Translations under genes and position numbers: made by a program
The notes under the pieces: generated by a model
Database searches by the model: none
What the model saw: the letters and a program-made list of their open reading frames with translations, nothing else
Told to the model about the DNA's origin: nothing
Part shown: positions 43,861 to 52,039 of the stretch, in pieces
Layout of the letters: every line of letters begins with the position of its first letter
Numbering within the stretch: the stretch's first letter is position 1
Assembly: GCF_046297895.1 (NCBI RefSeq)
Contig: NZ_JBKBHC010000003.1
Span: 248,001-312,000, forward strand
Direction: 5' to 3'
Length of the DNA: 64,000 nt
Source of the DNA: Ferrovibrio sp046297895
GTDB lineage: Bacteria; Pseudomonadota; Alphaproteobacteria; Ferrovibrionales; Ferrovibrionaceae

Positions 43861-45171
43861 CTAGCGGAGGTCGTAGGCCCGTTCGCCATGGGTTGTGATG
43901 TCGAGGCCGTCGAACTCCTCCTCCTCGCTCACCCGCAGCCCGCCGGTGACGCGCAGCAGGGCCAGGATGGCCCAGCTCATGCCGCCGGCCCAGGCCGCCG
44001 TTACCACTAGGCCCAGAAGTTGGCTGCCCAGTTGCGCCATGGCATCCACGCCTTCGGCAAAGCCGCTGCCGCCGAAGCCCGGCTGGCCGATCAGCGCCAC
44101 CAGCAGGATGCCCAGAGCGCCGCCCACGCCGTGCACGGCGCAGACATCAAGCGAATCGTCCAGTTTCAGGCGCTGCTTCAGCAGGGCCGTGACGCTGAAG
44201 CAGATCGCGCCGCCGCAGGTGCCGGCGATCAGTCCGCCCACCGGGCCGGCCACGCCCGCGGCCGGCGTGATGGTGGCCAGGCCGGCGATAAGCCCGGTGA
44301 CGGTGCCGACCAGCGAGGGGCGGCCGTGGCGCAGCCATTCGATGGCCATCCAGGTCAGCGCGCCGGCCGCGGCCGACATATGCGTGGCCAGCAGGGCCAT
44401 GCCGGCGCTGCCATTGGCGGCCAGCGCCGAGCCGGCATTGAAGCCGTACCAGCCGACCCACAGCATGCCGGCGCCGGTGGCGGTCATGCCCGGATTGTGC
44501 GGCAGGATCGGTTCATGCGGAAAATCGCGGCGCCGCCCCACCATCAGGGCCGCCGCCACCGCCGCCATGCCGGCGGTGACATGCACCACCAGGCCGCCGG
44601 CGAAGTCGATCACGCCGGCCTCGAACAGCCAGCCGCCGCCCCAGATCCAGTGGCAGACCGGCACGTAGACCAGCAGCAGCCACAGGGCCGAAAACCACAC
44701 GACGGCCGAGAACTTGATGCGTTCGGGATAGGCGCCGACGATCAGCGCCGGCGTGATGATGGCGAAGGTGGCCTGGAACATGAAAAAGACGGCCTCGGGG
44801 ATGCCGTCCTTCAGCGTGTCGGCGCTGATGCCGGTGAGGAAGACGCGATCCAGCCCGCCGATCCAGGCCTGGTTGGCGCCGCCATCGGAAAAGGCCAGGC
44901 TGTAGCCGAAGGCCAGCCACAGCACCGACATCAGGGCGGCAATCACCACGCAATGCATCAGCACGCTGAGCGCGTTCCGCGCGCGCACCAGCCCGGCATA
45001 GAACAGGGCCAGGCCCGGCAGGGTCATGAACAGCACCAGCGCCGTGGCGGTGAGCAGCCAGGCCGTGCTGGCCATGTCGAGCGGTTTTTCGTCGGCCGCC
45101 ATCGCGGGCAGCGTGGATGCAAGCAACAGAAAAGCGGCCGCCGCCAGGCGGCGCGCGAAAAAGGCGATCAT
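43861..45171 (-). CDS. amt: Ammonium transporter
   Basis: A 436-residue channel of the Amt/Rh family in the inner membrane. It has a signal peptide (AAAAFLLLASTLPAMAA) followed by eleven membrane segments. Family signatures include MTLPGLALFYAGLVRARNALSVLMH, ALWLLLVYVPVCHWIWGGGWL, DFAGGLVVHVTAGMAAV (with the first pore histidine) and DDSLDVCAVHGVGGALGILLVAL (with the second). The acidic tail SEEEEFDGLDITTHGERAYDLR is typical of forms regulated by GlnK. No glnK gene accompanies it here, which is unusual. Confidence 0.93.
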   Translation of the reverse strand: MIAFFARRLAAAAFLLLASTLPAMAADEKPLDMASTAWLLTATALVLFMTLPGLALFYAGLVRARNALSVLMHCVVIAALMSVLWLAFGYSLAFSDGGANQAWIGGLDRVFLTGISADTLKDGIPEAVFFMFQATFAIITPALIVGAYPERIKFSAVVWFSALWLLLVYVPVCHWIWGGGWLFEAGVIDFAGGLVVHVTAGMAAVAAALMVGRRRDFPHEPILPHNPGMTATGAGMLWVGWYGFNAGSALAANGSAGMALLATHMSAAAGALTWMAIEWLRHGRPSLVGTVTGLIAGLATITPAAGVAGPVGGLIAGTCGGAICFSVTALLKQRLKLDDSLDVCAVHGVGGALGILLVALIGQPGFGGSGFAEGVDAMAQLGSQLLGLVVTAAWAGGMSWAILALLRVTGGLRVSEEEEFDGLDITTHGERAYDLR

Positions 45172-45426
45172 GGGGTCCCACCCTGTGTCGTTAAAATTTG
45201 GCTCGTTATGTCATGCCCGGCTTTTGCCGGCGGGCGAAACGCCGGCAAAACGGGCAAGTTGCCCAAGCACGAGGCATGCCAATGGACAAGGCGGGATATG
45301 GCACGGGAACTGCTGATAAACCCTCAGGCAGGATGGCGCTTCCAGAACAGGGTCCGGAATCTGCCGTCGAATTCGGCATGTAGACGCCGAACAAATACGC
45401 TTTTGCCTATATTATGATCAGGTATC
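45172..45426. other. Intergenic region with a strong hairpin upstream of amt
   Basis: No gene is seen in these 255 bases. TTTTGCCGGCG (45222-45232) and CGCCGGCAAAA (45240-45250) form a perfect 11-base stem with a seven-base loop; with its A/T-flanked arms it can act as a terminator in either direction, and on the minus strand it would serve the mesaconyl-CoA hydratase gene. GTCATGCCCGG just before it matches the start of the REP-like elements at 55050 and 61157. An AT-rich stretch near 45390-45420 follows. Confidence 0.6.
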
Positions 45427-46515
45427 TCAGGATAGCAGGCTGGTATTGGTGGTCCTGACCGGCCGCCGCGGCATAGCCACCCAGTAATCCAGGTCGAGTA
45501 CCACGCTGTCGGGATATTTGCCGCCGGCATCCTTGTCGGGGAAATCGGTCGCCGGCCGATCTTTCGTCGCCACCGTGCGGATGCGCAGCAGGCCCACATC
45601 GGTGCGGCCCTCCACCTCGCCTTTGTCCAGCACTTCCGACCAGGCATAGATCGTGTTGCCGGCCAGGGTGGGGTTCACGTGCCGGCCGCCATTGATGCCG
45701 ACCACGAAGGCGGCGTTGCCCAGGCCGTTGAAGCTCAGGCAGCGCGCCAGGCTGATGACGTGGCCGCCATAGATCAGGCGGCGGCCCAGTTTCTCCTGGC
45801 CCTGGCGATACTGGTCGAAATGCACCTTGGCGGTGTTCTGGTAGAGCCGCGTGGCCAGCATGTGCTCGGCTTCCTCGATGGTCATGCCGTCCACATGGTC
45901 GATCTTCTCGCCGACCGCGTAATCCTCCCAGCCATGCGGGCTGCCGGCCAGCACCCAGTCGTATTTGCCGAAATCTGTGCCCTCGGGCACGCGCAGCTGT
46001 GCGGGCGTCAGCACATCGGCCAGCGGCGGCACATGCTCCTCCGCGATCACGGCGTTTTCGTCGCGCTTCTTGACCATCACCCAGCGCACGTAATCCAGCA
46101 CCAGATCATTGCCGTTCTTGTAGCCCTGGCTGCGCACATAAACCACGCCGGTCTTTTTGTTTGAATTCTCCTTCAGGCCGATCACGCCGGATACGGTATG
46201 CAGCGTATCGCCGGGATAGACCGGCGCGAACCAGCGGCATTGCGCATAGCCCAGATTGGCTACGGCATTCAGCGAGATTTCCGGCACGGTCTTGCCGAAG
46301 ATGACATGGAAGGCGAGCAGGTCGTCGACGGGAGCCGCCTTCAGGCCGATGCTGCGCGACAGCGTGTCGGCCGATTGCAGCGGAAAGCGCGAACCGTACA
46401 GCGCGGTGTATAATGCCACATCGCCGGTGGTGATCGTGCGGGGCGTGGCATGGCGCAGTTGCTGCTTGAGCTTGAAATCCTCGAAGAAATTGCCGGGATT
46501 GGTCTTGTCGCTCAT
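45427..46515 (-). CDS. mch: Mesaconyl-CoA hydratase (MaoC family)
   Basis: A 362-residue double-hotdog hydratase that adds water to mesaconyl-CoA to give beta-methylmalyl-CoA in the ethylmalonyl-CoA pathway. It begins KTNPGNFFEDFKLKQQLRHATPRTITTGDVALYTALYGSRFPLQ (key Asn-Pro-Gly-Asn-Phe-Phe-Glu-Asp-Phe, about 5-13), closely matching the N-terminus known for the Rhodobacter enzyme. The second hotdog includes RRLIYGGHVISLARCLSFNGL. It follows the lyase gene after seven bases on the same strand, which supports the pathway assignment. Confidence 0.88.
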   Translation of the reverse strand: MSDKTNPGNFFEDFKLKQQLRHATPRTITTGDVALYTALYGSRFPLQSADTLSRSIGLKAAPVDDLLAFHVIFGKTVPEISLNAVANLGYAQCRWFAPVYPGDTLHTVSGVIGLKENSNKKTGVVYVRSQGYKNGNDLVLDYVRWVMVKKRDENAVIAEEHVPPLADVLTPAQLRVPEGTDFGKYDWVLAGSPHGWEDYAVGEKIDHVDGMTIEEAEHMLATRLYQNTAKVHFDQYRQGQEKLGRRLIYGGHVISLARCLSFNGLGNAAFVVGINGGRHVNPTLAGNTIYAWSEVLDKGEVEGRTDVGLLRIRTVATKDRPATDFPDKDAGGKYPDSVVLDLDYWVAMPRRPVRTTNTSLLS

Positions 46516-46522
46516 GGTCGCC

Positions 46523-47404
46523 TCATGCCGCCTGCAGTTTCGCGATGGCATCGGCCAGCGCCGCCAGTTTCTTCGCCTGCTCGACATGCAGGTTTTCCAC
46601 CAGCTTGCCATCCACCACCACCACGGCCTTGCCTTCCTTGGACGCGGCTTCGAAGGCGGCGATGATCTTGTGCGCGCGCGCCACTTCCGCCTCGCCGGGC
46701 GCAAACACGCGGTTGGCGGTATCGATGGTCTTGGGGTGGATCAGCGTCTTGCCGTCGAAACCCAGCTCCAGGCCCTGTCTGCAGGCGGCTTCGAAGCCGG
46801 CCTCGTCGTCCAGATCGAGATACACGCCGTCGAGGATGCTCAAGTTATAGGCGCGCGCCGCCAGCAGGCACAGCCCCAGCGACGTGATCACCGGCAGGCG
46901 CAGCGCCGTGTGCTGCGCGTTCAGGTCCTTCACCAGATCGGAGGTGCCCATCACGAACACGGCCAGCCGCGTCGAGGATGCGGCGATCTCCTCGGCATGC
47001 AGGATGCCCTTGGGCGTTTCCATCATGCACCAGATCGCGGTGCGCTCCGGGGCGCCGTTGGCCTTCAGCAGGGCTTCGGCCGCCTGCACCTGGGTGGCGC
47101 TCTCCACCTTGGGCAGCAGCACGGCATCGGGCCCGGCCTTGGCCGCGGCGATCAGGTCGTCCTTGCCCCAGGGCGTATCGAGGCCGTTGCTGCGGATGAT
47201 CAGCTCGCGCCCGCCATAGCCGCCCGCCTGCACCGCCGCGCAGACCTGCTCGCGCGCCAGCGCCTTCTGTTCCGGCGCCACGGCATCTTCCAGGTCGAGG
47301 ATCAGCGCATCGGCCGGCAGCGTCCGGGCCTTTTCCAGCGCGCGGGCATTCGAGCCCGGCATGTACAGCACGCTGCGGCGGGGACGGACGGGGGCGGCTG
47401 ACAT
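46523..47404 (-). CDS. HpcH/HpaI-family CoA ester lyase, malyl-CoA thioesterase-like
   Basis: A 293-residue TIM-barrel enzyme of the CitE-like group. RRSVLYMPGSNARALEKAR, DALILDLEDAVAP (metal-binding region, about 32-44) and ELIIRSNGLDTPWG are conserved; METPKGILHAEEIA carries the glutamate ligand. The sequence is closer to the (3S)-malyl-CoA thioesterase branch (Mcl2) than to L-malyl/beta-methylmalyl-CoA lyase (Mcl1), judged by its N-terminal pattern. Either role fits next to mesaconyl-CoA hydratase in the ethylmalonyl-CoA pathway. Confidence 0.83.
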   Translation of the reverse strand: MSAAPVRPRRSVLYMPGSNARALEKARTLPADALILDLEDAVAPEQKALAREQVCAAVQAGGYGGRELIIRSNGLDTPWGKDDLIAAAKAGPDAVLLPKVESATQVQAAEALLKANGAPERTAIWCMMETPKGILHAEEIAASSTRLAVFVMGTSDLVKDLNAQHTALRLPVITSLGLCLLAARAYNLSILDGVYLDLDDEAGFEAACRQGLELGFDGKTLIHPKTIDTANRVFAPGEAEVARAHKIIAAFEAASKEGKAVVVVDGKLVENLHVEQAKKLAALADAIAKLQAA

Positions 47405-47545
47405 GCGGATTCCTCTCGGTTTATGGTTATGCTGCAGTGCGAAAAGATCGTCGGCGCCACTATAATCGCGGCCGGGGGCGTGGCAAGTTTCCCAGGTGGG
47501 CTTTCCCCCGCGTCACAAGCAATCCGCACAGGAACGATCCTCCCC

Positions 47546-48412
47546 ATGCGCGTGCTGAGCATCCAGAGCCAGGTGATTTTCGGCCATGTCGGCAACAATG
47601 CCGGCGTGTTTCCGCTGCAGCGCCAGGGAGCAGAGGTCTGGGCCCTGCCCACCGGCCTGCTCGCCTTCAACCCTTCCTACGGTCCGCCGGCGTTGCGGCC
47701 GACCGAACCCGCCGAGATGGATGCCTGGATCGCCGCCCTGCAGACGCGACCGGAATGGGGCCGGATCGATGCCGTGCTGCTGGGCTGGCTGGGCAATCCG
47801 CGCACCGCCGAAGCGGCCCTGCGCGCCGCCCTGGCCGTGAAGGCCGCCAATCCGAATGCCATTTTCCTCTGCGATCCGGTGATGGGCGACAGCGACAGCG
47901 GTCTGTATGTGCAGGACAGCCTGCCGCCCTTCATCCGCGACCATCTGCTGCGCCATGCCGATATCGCCACGCCGAATGGCTTCGAGCTGGAATACCTCAC
48001 CGGATCGAAAATCGAAGACCTGCCCGCCGCGCTGGCCGCCTGCGACGCGCTGCGCGCCAAAGGACCACAGACCGTGATCGCGACCACGCTGAAACGCCGC
48101 GACGGCAGGCTGAATCAGGGCGTGGGCATGCTGGAAGCCTTGCTGGTCAACCGCGACGGGGCTTGGCTCTGTGCCGTGCCCGACCTGGGCGAAAACCTGC
48201 CCAAGGGCGCGGGCGATCTGTTCGCCTCGCTTTTCCTGGCGCGGCTGCTGAAGGGGCGCACGCCGAAAAAGGCCATGCTGTTTGCCATGTCGGGCACCTA
48301 TGCGCTGCTGCGCGACGCGCTGGAGCACAGGCTGCCGGAAATGCGGCTTGCGGCGATGCAGGAGCAACTGGCCGCGCCCTCGTATCTGCCCGATATCGAG
48401 CGGGTGCGCTGA
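47546..48412 (+). CDS. pdxY: Pyridoxal kinase PdxY
   Basis: A 288-residue ribokinase-fold enzyme that phosphorylates pyridoxal in vitamin B6 salvage. It starts VLSIQSQVIFGHVGNNAGVFPLQRQGAEVWALPT (key Gln-Ser-x-Val-x-x-Gly-x-Val-Gly-Asn, about 5-15); FLCDPVMGDSDSGLYV carries the conserved Asp-Pro-Val-Met-Gly-Asp, TPNGFELEYLTG follows, and the anion hole/catalytic loop is LPKGAGDLFASLFLARLL. TATAAT at about 47461-47466 is a possible -10 element. It is divergent from the lyase gene. Confidence 0.9.
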   Translation: MRVLSIQSQVIFGHVGNNAGVFPLQRQGAEVWALPTGLLAFNPSYGPPALRPTEPAEMDAWIAALQTRPEWGRIDAVLLGWLGNPRTAEAALRAALAVKAANPNAIFLCDPVMGDSDSGLYVQDSLPPFIRDHLLRHADIATPNGFELEYLTGSKIEDLPAALAACDALRAKGPQTVIATTLKRRDGRLNQGVGMLEALLVNRDGAWLCAVPDLGENLPKGAGDLFASLFLARLLKGRTPKKAMLFAMSGTYALLRDALEHRLPEMRLAAMQEQLAAPSYLPDIERVR

Positions 48413-48418
48413 TCCGCG

Positions 48419-48925
48419 CTACAGCGCCGGCTGCAATTCGGCGCCGCTGCCGTCGTAGAAGATGGTGAAACCCAGCAGCATGTTGACGTCGTGGCCATTG
48501 GTCGCCAGCGGCAGCATCAGCCGCTCCAGTTCCGCCGCATCGGCATTCATGGCAAAGCGCGGCTTGCCACGCCGGTGGCTGATCCGGCCCTCCGTGGCGG
48601 CGGCCACGAAACTGGACTGCATCGCGGCATGGCTGTTGAAGTCGGGTTCTATCTCATGCAGCCAGCGGCCGGTCTTGGGTCCACCGAAACCCAGGTCGAC
48701 ATGGCTGCCCACCAGGCGGAAGCGGAACCGCGGGATCGTCATTCCCTCGCCCGGCGGATGCACCTCCAGCAGCCAGGCGTAAGGCAGCAGGTGGGGCATC
48801 TGCAGGGGATCGAGATGCTGCCGGCTCGGCAGCAGGCCCGGCGCGGGTCGCAGCTTCAGCCAGTAGGTAAGGCCGTCATGCATGATGGGATGGGCCGAGG
48901 CGGGCAACTGGAAATCGCCGGTCAT
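48419..48925 (-). CDS. PAS_5-type PAS domain protein (tandem copy 2)
   Basis: A 168-residue single-domain PAS_5 protein. Conserved pieces are LTYWLKLRPAPGLLPSRQHLDPLQMPHLLPYAWLLEV (key Pro-Ser-Arg-x-x-Leu-Asp-Pro, about 32-39), RFRFRLVGSHVDLGFG, TGRWLHEIEPDF and LERLMLPLATNGHDVNMLLGFTIFY. The start overlaps the stop of the neighbouring paralog as ATGA, so the pair is translationally coupled. Ligand and output are unknown. Confidence 0.78.
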   Translation of the reverse strand: MTGDFQLPASAHPIMHDGLTYWLKLRPAPGLLPSRQHLDPLQMPHLLPYAWLLEVHPPGEGMTIPRFRFRLVGSHVDLGFGGPKTGRWLHEIEPDFNSHAAMQSSFVAAATEGRISHRRGKPRFAMNADAAELERLMLPLATNGHDVNMLLGFTIFYDGSGAELQPAL

Positions 48926-49416
48926 ATGCTGCCCTTCAGCAACTGCCCGTTCTGCGTCAGGAACAGCGACAGGCAGAACAGCATGTCAACCTGCTGCCCG
49001 TTGCTCGCCAGCGGCAGGAAGATGCGCTCGATGGTCAGGTGTTCCAGGCCGGGCGGAAAAACCGGCGGGCCCTTGCGATAGCCCGGCCTGCCGTGTTCGG
49101 CCACCTCGGCGAAAGCGCCGAAGCGCGGATGGCCGGGCGCGAAGTCGGGATCGATTTCGTCGATCCAGCGGCCCACCACCTGTTCGCCTCTCTGCGTGAC
49201 CCGGCGGATCGCGGTGCCCAGCAGGCGATAGCGGAAGCGCAGCGGCATGTGCTGTACGTCCACCAGCCAGACATGCGGCAGCAGGCTGGGCACGGCGGTT
49301 GGATCCAGCCGCGCGCGCCCCGGCAGGCCGCCCTCGGGCGGATGGATGTTCAGCCAGTATTCATGGGCCCGGCGGATCAGCGGATGCGAATCGGCGGGCA
49401 GGACGAAGGCATGCAT
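48922..49416 (-). CDS. PAS_5-type PAS domain protein (tandem copy 1)
   Basis: A 164-residue PAS_5 protein paralogous to the next gene downstream: HEYWLNIHPPEGGLPGRARLDPTAVPSLLPHVWLVDV, LRFRYRLLGTAIRRVTQ, GRWIDEIDPDF and IERIFLPLASNGQQVDMLFCLSLFL line up block by block. There is no clear ribosome site: a 17-base palindrome sits two bases upstream of the ATG, and TAATAC lies within it, so a leaderless transcript is possible. Confidence 0.76.
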   Translation of the reverse strand: MHAFVLPADSHPLIRRAHEYWLNIHPPEGGLPGRARLDPTAVPSLLPHVWLVDVQHMPLRFRYRLLGTAIRRVTQRGEQVVGRWIDEIDPDFAPGHPRFGAFAEVAEHGRPGYRKGPPVFPPGLEHLTIERIFLPLASNGQQVDMLFCLSLFLTQNGQLLKGSI

Positions 49417-49417
49417 G

Positions 49418-49434
49418 CATGCGTATTACGCATG
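49418..49434. promoter_or_regulatory. Palindrome directly before the PAS_5 gene pair
   Basis: CATGCGTATTACGCATG is a perfect 8-1-8 palindrome ending two bases before the start codon at 49416. Its position suggests an operator or an element controlling translation start; the binding protein is unknown. Confidence 0.45.
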
Positions 49435-49481
49435 ACGGCACCGGCCTGCGCAATCGGTGATTGCGAAGCGAATCGTATCGG

Positions 49482-49919
49482 TCAGGCCAGGCGCCGCGCG
49501 ATCAGCGCATCCAGCGCGAGGCCGCCCGGTCCGCGCGCGATGACAATCAGCAGGCAGACGGCCCAGACGCCGTGGGTCGCCCAGGCATCGGGATAAACGA
49601 AGACCTGGATCACCGCCGTCATGCCCAGCAGACCGAGCGCGGCGAAGCGACTGGCCAGGCCCAGCACCAGCAGGATCGGCAGCACATGCTCGGCCAGCGC
49701 GGCCAGATGCGCGGCCAGCACGGGGTCGATCAGCGGCAGCCTGTATTCCTCGCGGAACAGCAGGATCGCGGTATCGGAAACCTGCCAGCCGTCCAGCTTG
49801 GTCTGGCCCGACTGCCAGAACACGGCGGCGGGAAACAGTCGCGCGAAAAAGGCGATCAGGCTGTGCGGGATGCGTTCGAAGCCGGCGATGGTCTGCCGGA
49901 CCAGGTCTGGAGCTGGCAT
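49482..49919 (-). CDS. bufD: DoxX-family membrane protein of the bufferin operon
   Basis: A 145-residue inner-membrane protein with four hydrophobic segments. FFARLFPAAVFWQSGQTKLDGWQVSDTAILLFREEY (key Arg-x-x-x-Ala-x-x-Phe-x-x-Ser-Gly-x-x-Lys, about 25-39), a mid segment AALAEHVLPILLVLGLASRFAALGLLGM and the ending HGVWAVCLLIVIARGPGGLALDALI are typical DoxX. DoxX proteins may shuttle electrons or quinone in the membrane. It is the last gene of the operon, 11 bases after bufC. The symbol follows the four-gene bufferin operon of Caulobacter. Confidence 0.83.
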   Translation of the reverse strand: MPAPDLVRQTIAGFERIPHSLIAFFARLFPAAVFWQSGQTKLDGWQVSDTAILLFREEYRLPLIDPVLAAHLAALAEHVLPILLVLGLASRFAALGLLGMTAVIQVFVYPDAWATHGVWAVCLLIVIARGPGGLALDALIARRLA

Positions 49920-49930
49920 GCGGATCTCTT

Positions 49931-50692
49931 TCAGGGGTTGCGGATGGCGATGGCCAGTCCGTCGGCGAACAGCGCCGCCAGTGCGGCAGCGAGATCGAAT
50001 TGCGGCGCCTCGGAAAAGGCGGCCATGGTCGCCTCGCCCAACCGGCGGCCGCGTTGCAGGCCGGCTAGGAAGGCGCCCGCGCCGGGCGGCAGGCGGCGGA
50101 TGTCCACGCGCTGCGCCAGGCCCTGGCCCATGCGCAGCACCAGCGCATCCTCTGCCGTCCAGTCGGCGATCTCCCGCAGCGGCAGGATGTCGCTGTTCAT
50201 CGCCCATATGGTGACGGCGGGATGGGCCGAGCGCAGCAGCGCGCAGGCCGGATGCAGTGTCACATGCAGGTCCTGCAGGCCGGCGGGGTCCAGGCGCGAC
50301 AGCGTGGCAGGCGGCAGGGCCGGCGCATCGGCGGCGTGATAGACGCGCGTGCGCAACGCCTCCAGCCGCGCCACATCGGCCAGGTAGGGCAGGTCGGTGG
50401 CCGGCGCAAAGCCGGCGATGAAGTCGGGCAGGGTCGCGCCATATTGCAGCAGCACGGGCGAGCGCGGCGGCTCGGTCTGCATGTAGGCGCGCGCCATGGC
50501 GGCGAAGAAATCCGGCCCGACGATGCGTTCGGTGGCGGGGAAGCCGGCTGCCAGGGCACGTGCCAGACCGGCTGCCCTGTTGTTGCGGTAGACATTGAAC
50601 CGCTGCGTCGCATCGGCCGGTGCCGTCAATCCTGCCGGCGGCGGCAGCGCGGGGTCCAGCAATGCGGCGGCGAAGGCGGACTGCATGGTCAT
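49931..50692 (-). CDS. bufC: DUF2063 partner protein of the DUF692 oxidase
   Basis: A 253-residue protein with the N-terminal DUF2063 domain: RFNVYRNNRAAGLARALAAGFPATERIVGPDFFAAMARAYMQTEPPRSPVLLQYG (key Tyr-Arg-Asn-Asn and Phe-Pro, about 33-52), and a variable C-terminal domain (VTLHPACALLRSAHPAVTIW). In related systems the partner binds the precursor peptide and presents it to the multinuclear iron oxidase. The start overlaps the bufB stop as ATGA. Old annotations call such proteins DNA-binding; nothing in the sequence supports that. Confidence 0.86.
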   Translation of the reverse strand: MTMQSAFAAALLDPALPPPAGLTAPADATQRFNVYRNNRAAGLARALAAGFPATERIVGPDFFAAMARAYMQTEPPRSPVLLQYGATLPDFIAGFAPATDLPYLADVARLEALRTRVYHAADAPALPPATLSRLDPAGLQDLHVTLHPACALLRSAHPAVTIWAMNSDILPLREIADWTAEDALVLRMGQGLAQRVDIRRLPPGAGAFLAGLQRGRRLGEATMAAFSEAPQFDLAAALAALFADGLAIAIRNP

Positions 50693-51525
50693 GCCGCCTG
50701 CCGCAGGTTATCCAGCGCCGCCTGCGCCTTGGCTGCTTCCGCCGCCAGCACCGGCCAGTCCGGCAGGTCGTTGTCCCACTCGATCAGCGTCGGCTGCGGA
50801 CCGCAGAGCCGCAACGCCAACCGATAAAGCTCCCATACCGCATCGGCGACCGGCGCGCCGTGATGGTCGATCCACAAAGGCACGCCATGGTCGTCGGCGG
50901 TGGCGTCATGGCCGGCCAGATGGATCTCGCCGACATATTGCTGCGGAAAACGCCGCAGGTAATCCATCGGGTCCTCGCCGCGATTGCGGCAGGCCACATA
51001 CACGTTGTTCACGTCCAGCAGCAGGCCGCAGCCGGTCTGCTGCGCAATCCGGGCGAGGAATTCGGTTTCCGGGATCGTGCTGGCGCCAAAGCTCAAATAT
51101 GTCGCCGGATTTTCCAGCAGGATGCGCCGGCCCAGCATCTCCTGCGTCTGGTCGACATGCGCGATCACGCGCGCCAGCGTGACTTCCGTGTAGGGCAGGG
51201 GCAGCAGGTCGTTCAGATAGATGCCGCCATGGCTCGACCAGGCCAGATGCTCGGAAAAGCTTTGCGGGTCGTAGCGATCGCACAACAGGCGCAACCGGCG
51301 CAGATGCTGCTCGTCCAGGGGCGCCTCGCCGCCGATCGACAGGCCCACGCCATGCAGCGACAGCGCATGGTCGCGGCGCAGGTCGGCCAGCATCGCCTGC
51401 GGCAGGCCGCCGTCGCCGAGATAATTCTCGGCATGCACCTCGATGAATCCGAACCGCGCCGCGCTTTCGCGCATGGCGGCGAAATGCTCGGGCTTGAAGC
51501 CGGTACCGGCTGAGGCTGGCAGCAT
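50689..51525 (-). CDS. bufB: DUF692 multinuclear iron oxidase (BufB)
   Basis: A 278-residue TIM-barrel enzyme of the MNIO (DUF692) family, which uses two or three iron ions to modify cysteines of a ribosomal peptide. Metal-ligand motifs include FIEVHAENYLG (about 26-36), LSLHGVGLSIGG (His about 58), ENPATYLSF (Glu about 136), LLLDVNNVYV (Asp/Asn about 168-173), GEIHLAGHD (about 198-206) and DHHGAPV. The end IEWDNDLPDWPVLAAEAAKA is standard. Start at 51525 gives the family N-terminus after GGAG; an upstream ATG at 51588 would cover the intergenic hairpin. The neighbouring DUF2282 peptide is the expected substrate. Confidence 0.92.
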   Translation of the reverse strand: MLPASAGTGFKPEHFAAMRESAARFGFIEVHAENYLGDGGLPQAMLADLRRDHALSLHGVGLSIGGEAPLDEQHLRRLRLLCDRYDPQSFSEHLAWSSHGGIYLNDLLPLPYTEVTLARVIAHVDQTQEMLGRRILLENPATYLSFGASTIPETEFLARIAQQTGCGLLLDVNNVYVACRNRGEDPMDYLRRFPQQYVGEIHLAGHDATADDHGVPLWIDHHGAPVADAVWELYRLALRLCGPQPTLIEWDNDLPDWPVLAAEAAKAQAALDNLRQAA

Positions 51526-51549
51526 GGAAAAACTCCGTAAGGCAAGATC

Positions 51550-51578
51550 GGGGCGCCGGGGGTAACGGACGGCGCCCC
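51550..51578 (-). other. Intra-operon hairpin between bufA and bufB
   Basis: GGGGCGCCG and CGGCGCCCC form a nine-base GC stem with an 11-base loop in the 83-base gap between bufA and bufB; on the minus strand GATCTTGCCTT follows. It may act as a partial terminator or an RNA-stability element that gives more precursor than enzyme transcript. Confidence 0.55.
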
Positions 51579-51608
51579 GCCCATCCATCGTGTCAGCGTC
51601 TGGAGGGG

Positions 51609-51893
51609 TCAGCCCTTGATCGGCTGCAGCGAGCCGGCGCCTTTGGGCGTCTTCATGGTGGTGCAGGTGCCCTTGGCGACGTATTTCCAGGCATTACCCT
51701 GGTAATCCACCTTCGAGGTGCCGGCGCAGGTGGTGCCGGGGCCGGCGGCGCAATCGTTCTTGCCGGCCAGCGAAACGCCATAGCAGCGTTCCTTGTCGGC
51801 CGACTGGGCGCGGGCGTCCATGGCGACCAGGCCGATGGCGGTGGCGAGCGAGCCGGCCAGCAGGGCGGCGGAAAGATGGGTCTTCGCGAGCAT
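51609..51893 (-). CDS. bufA: DUF2282 bufferin precursor peptide (BufA1-type)
   Basis: A 94-residue exported peptide. A long Sec signal peptide occupies about residues 1-29 (LSAALLAGSLATAIGLVAM, ending ARAQ). The mature part has the four conserved cysteines at 37, 48, 56 and 77 in KERCYGVSLAGKNDCAAG, TTCAGTS and KGTCTTM. In the described bufferins, cysteines of this kind are oxidised by the DUF692 enzyme to sulfur heterocycles and the periplasmic product binds copper. Here modification and metal are inferred from the operon. GAAGGAAACACC precedes the ATG. It is the first gene after the SigF-type promoter. Confidence 0.9.
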   Translation of the reverse strand: MLAKTHLSAALLAGSLATAIGLVAMDARAQSADKERCYGVSLAGKNDCAAGPGTTCAGTSKVDYQGNAWKYVAKGTCTTMKTPKGAGSLQPIKG

Positions 51894-51968
51894 GGTGTTT
51901 CCTTCAGTGATCGGCCGCGGGTTGCAGAGGCGGGCGGTTGCGGCTTCAGGGCCGCCCTTATCCGGTCA

Positions 51969-51994
51969 TTCGCAGCCATCGCGGCTTGTGTTAC
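51969..51994 (-). promoter_or_regulatory. SigF-type promoter of the buf operon
   Basis: On the minus strand GTAACA (51989-51994) and CGAA (51969-51972) are separated by exactly 16 bases, the spacing and sequence reported for Caulobacter SigF promoters (GTAACC-N16-CGAA). It would give a leader of about 70 bases before bufA. The same pattern occurs divergently before the sigma gene. Confidence 0.85.
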
Positions 51995-52039
51995 GCTGCT
52001 CACGGTTTTGTGTCGTGAGCGAAAAATCGGCAGGCCGCT

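Noticed and set aside
48419..49416. One long PAS protein split by a frameshift
   Set aside because: Both frames are complete, paralogous single PAS_5 domains with an ATGA stop-start overlap, so they are two genes.
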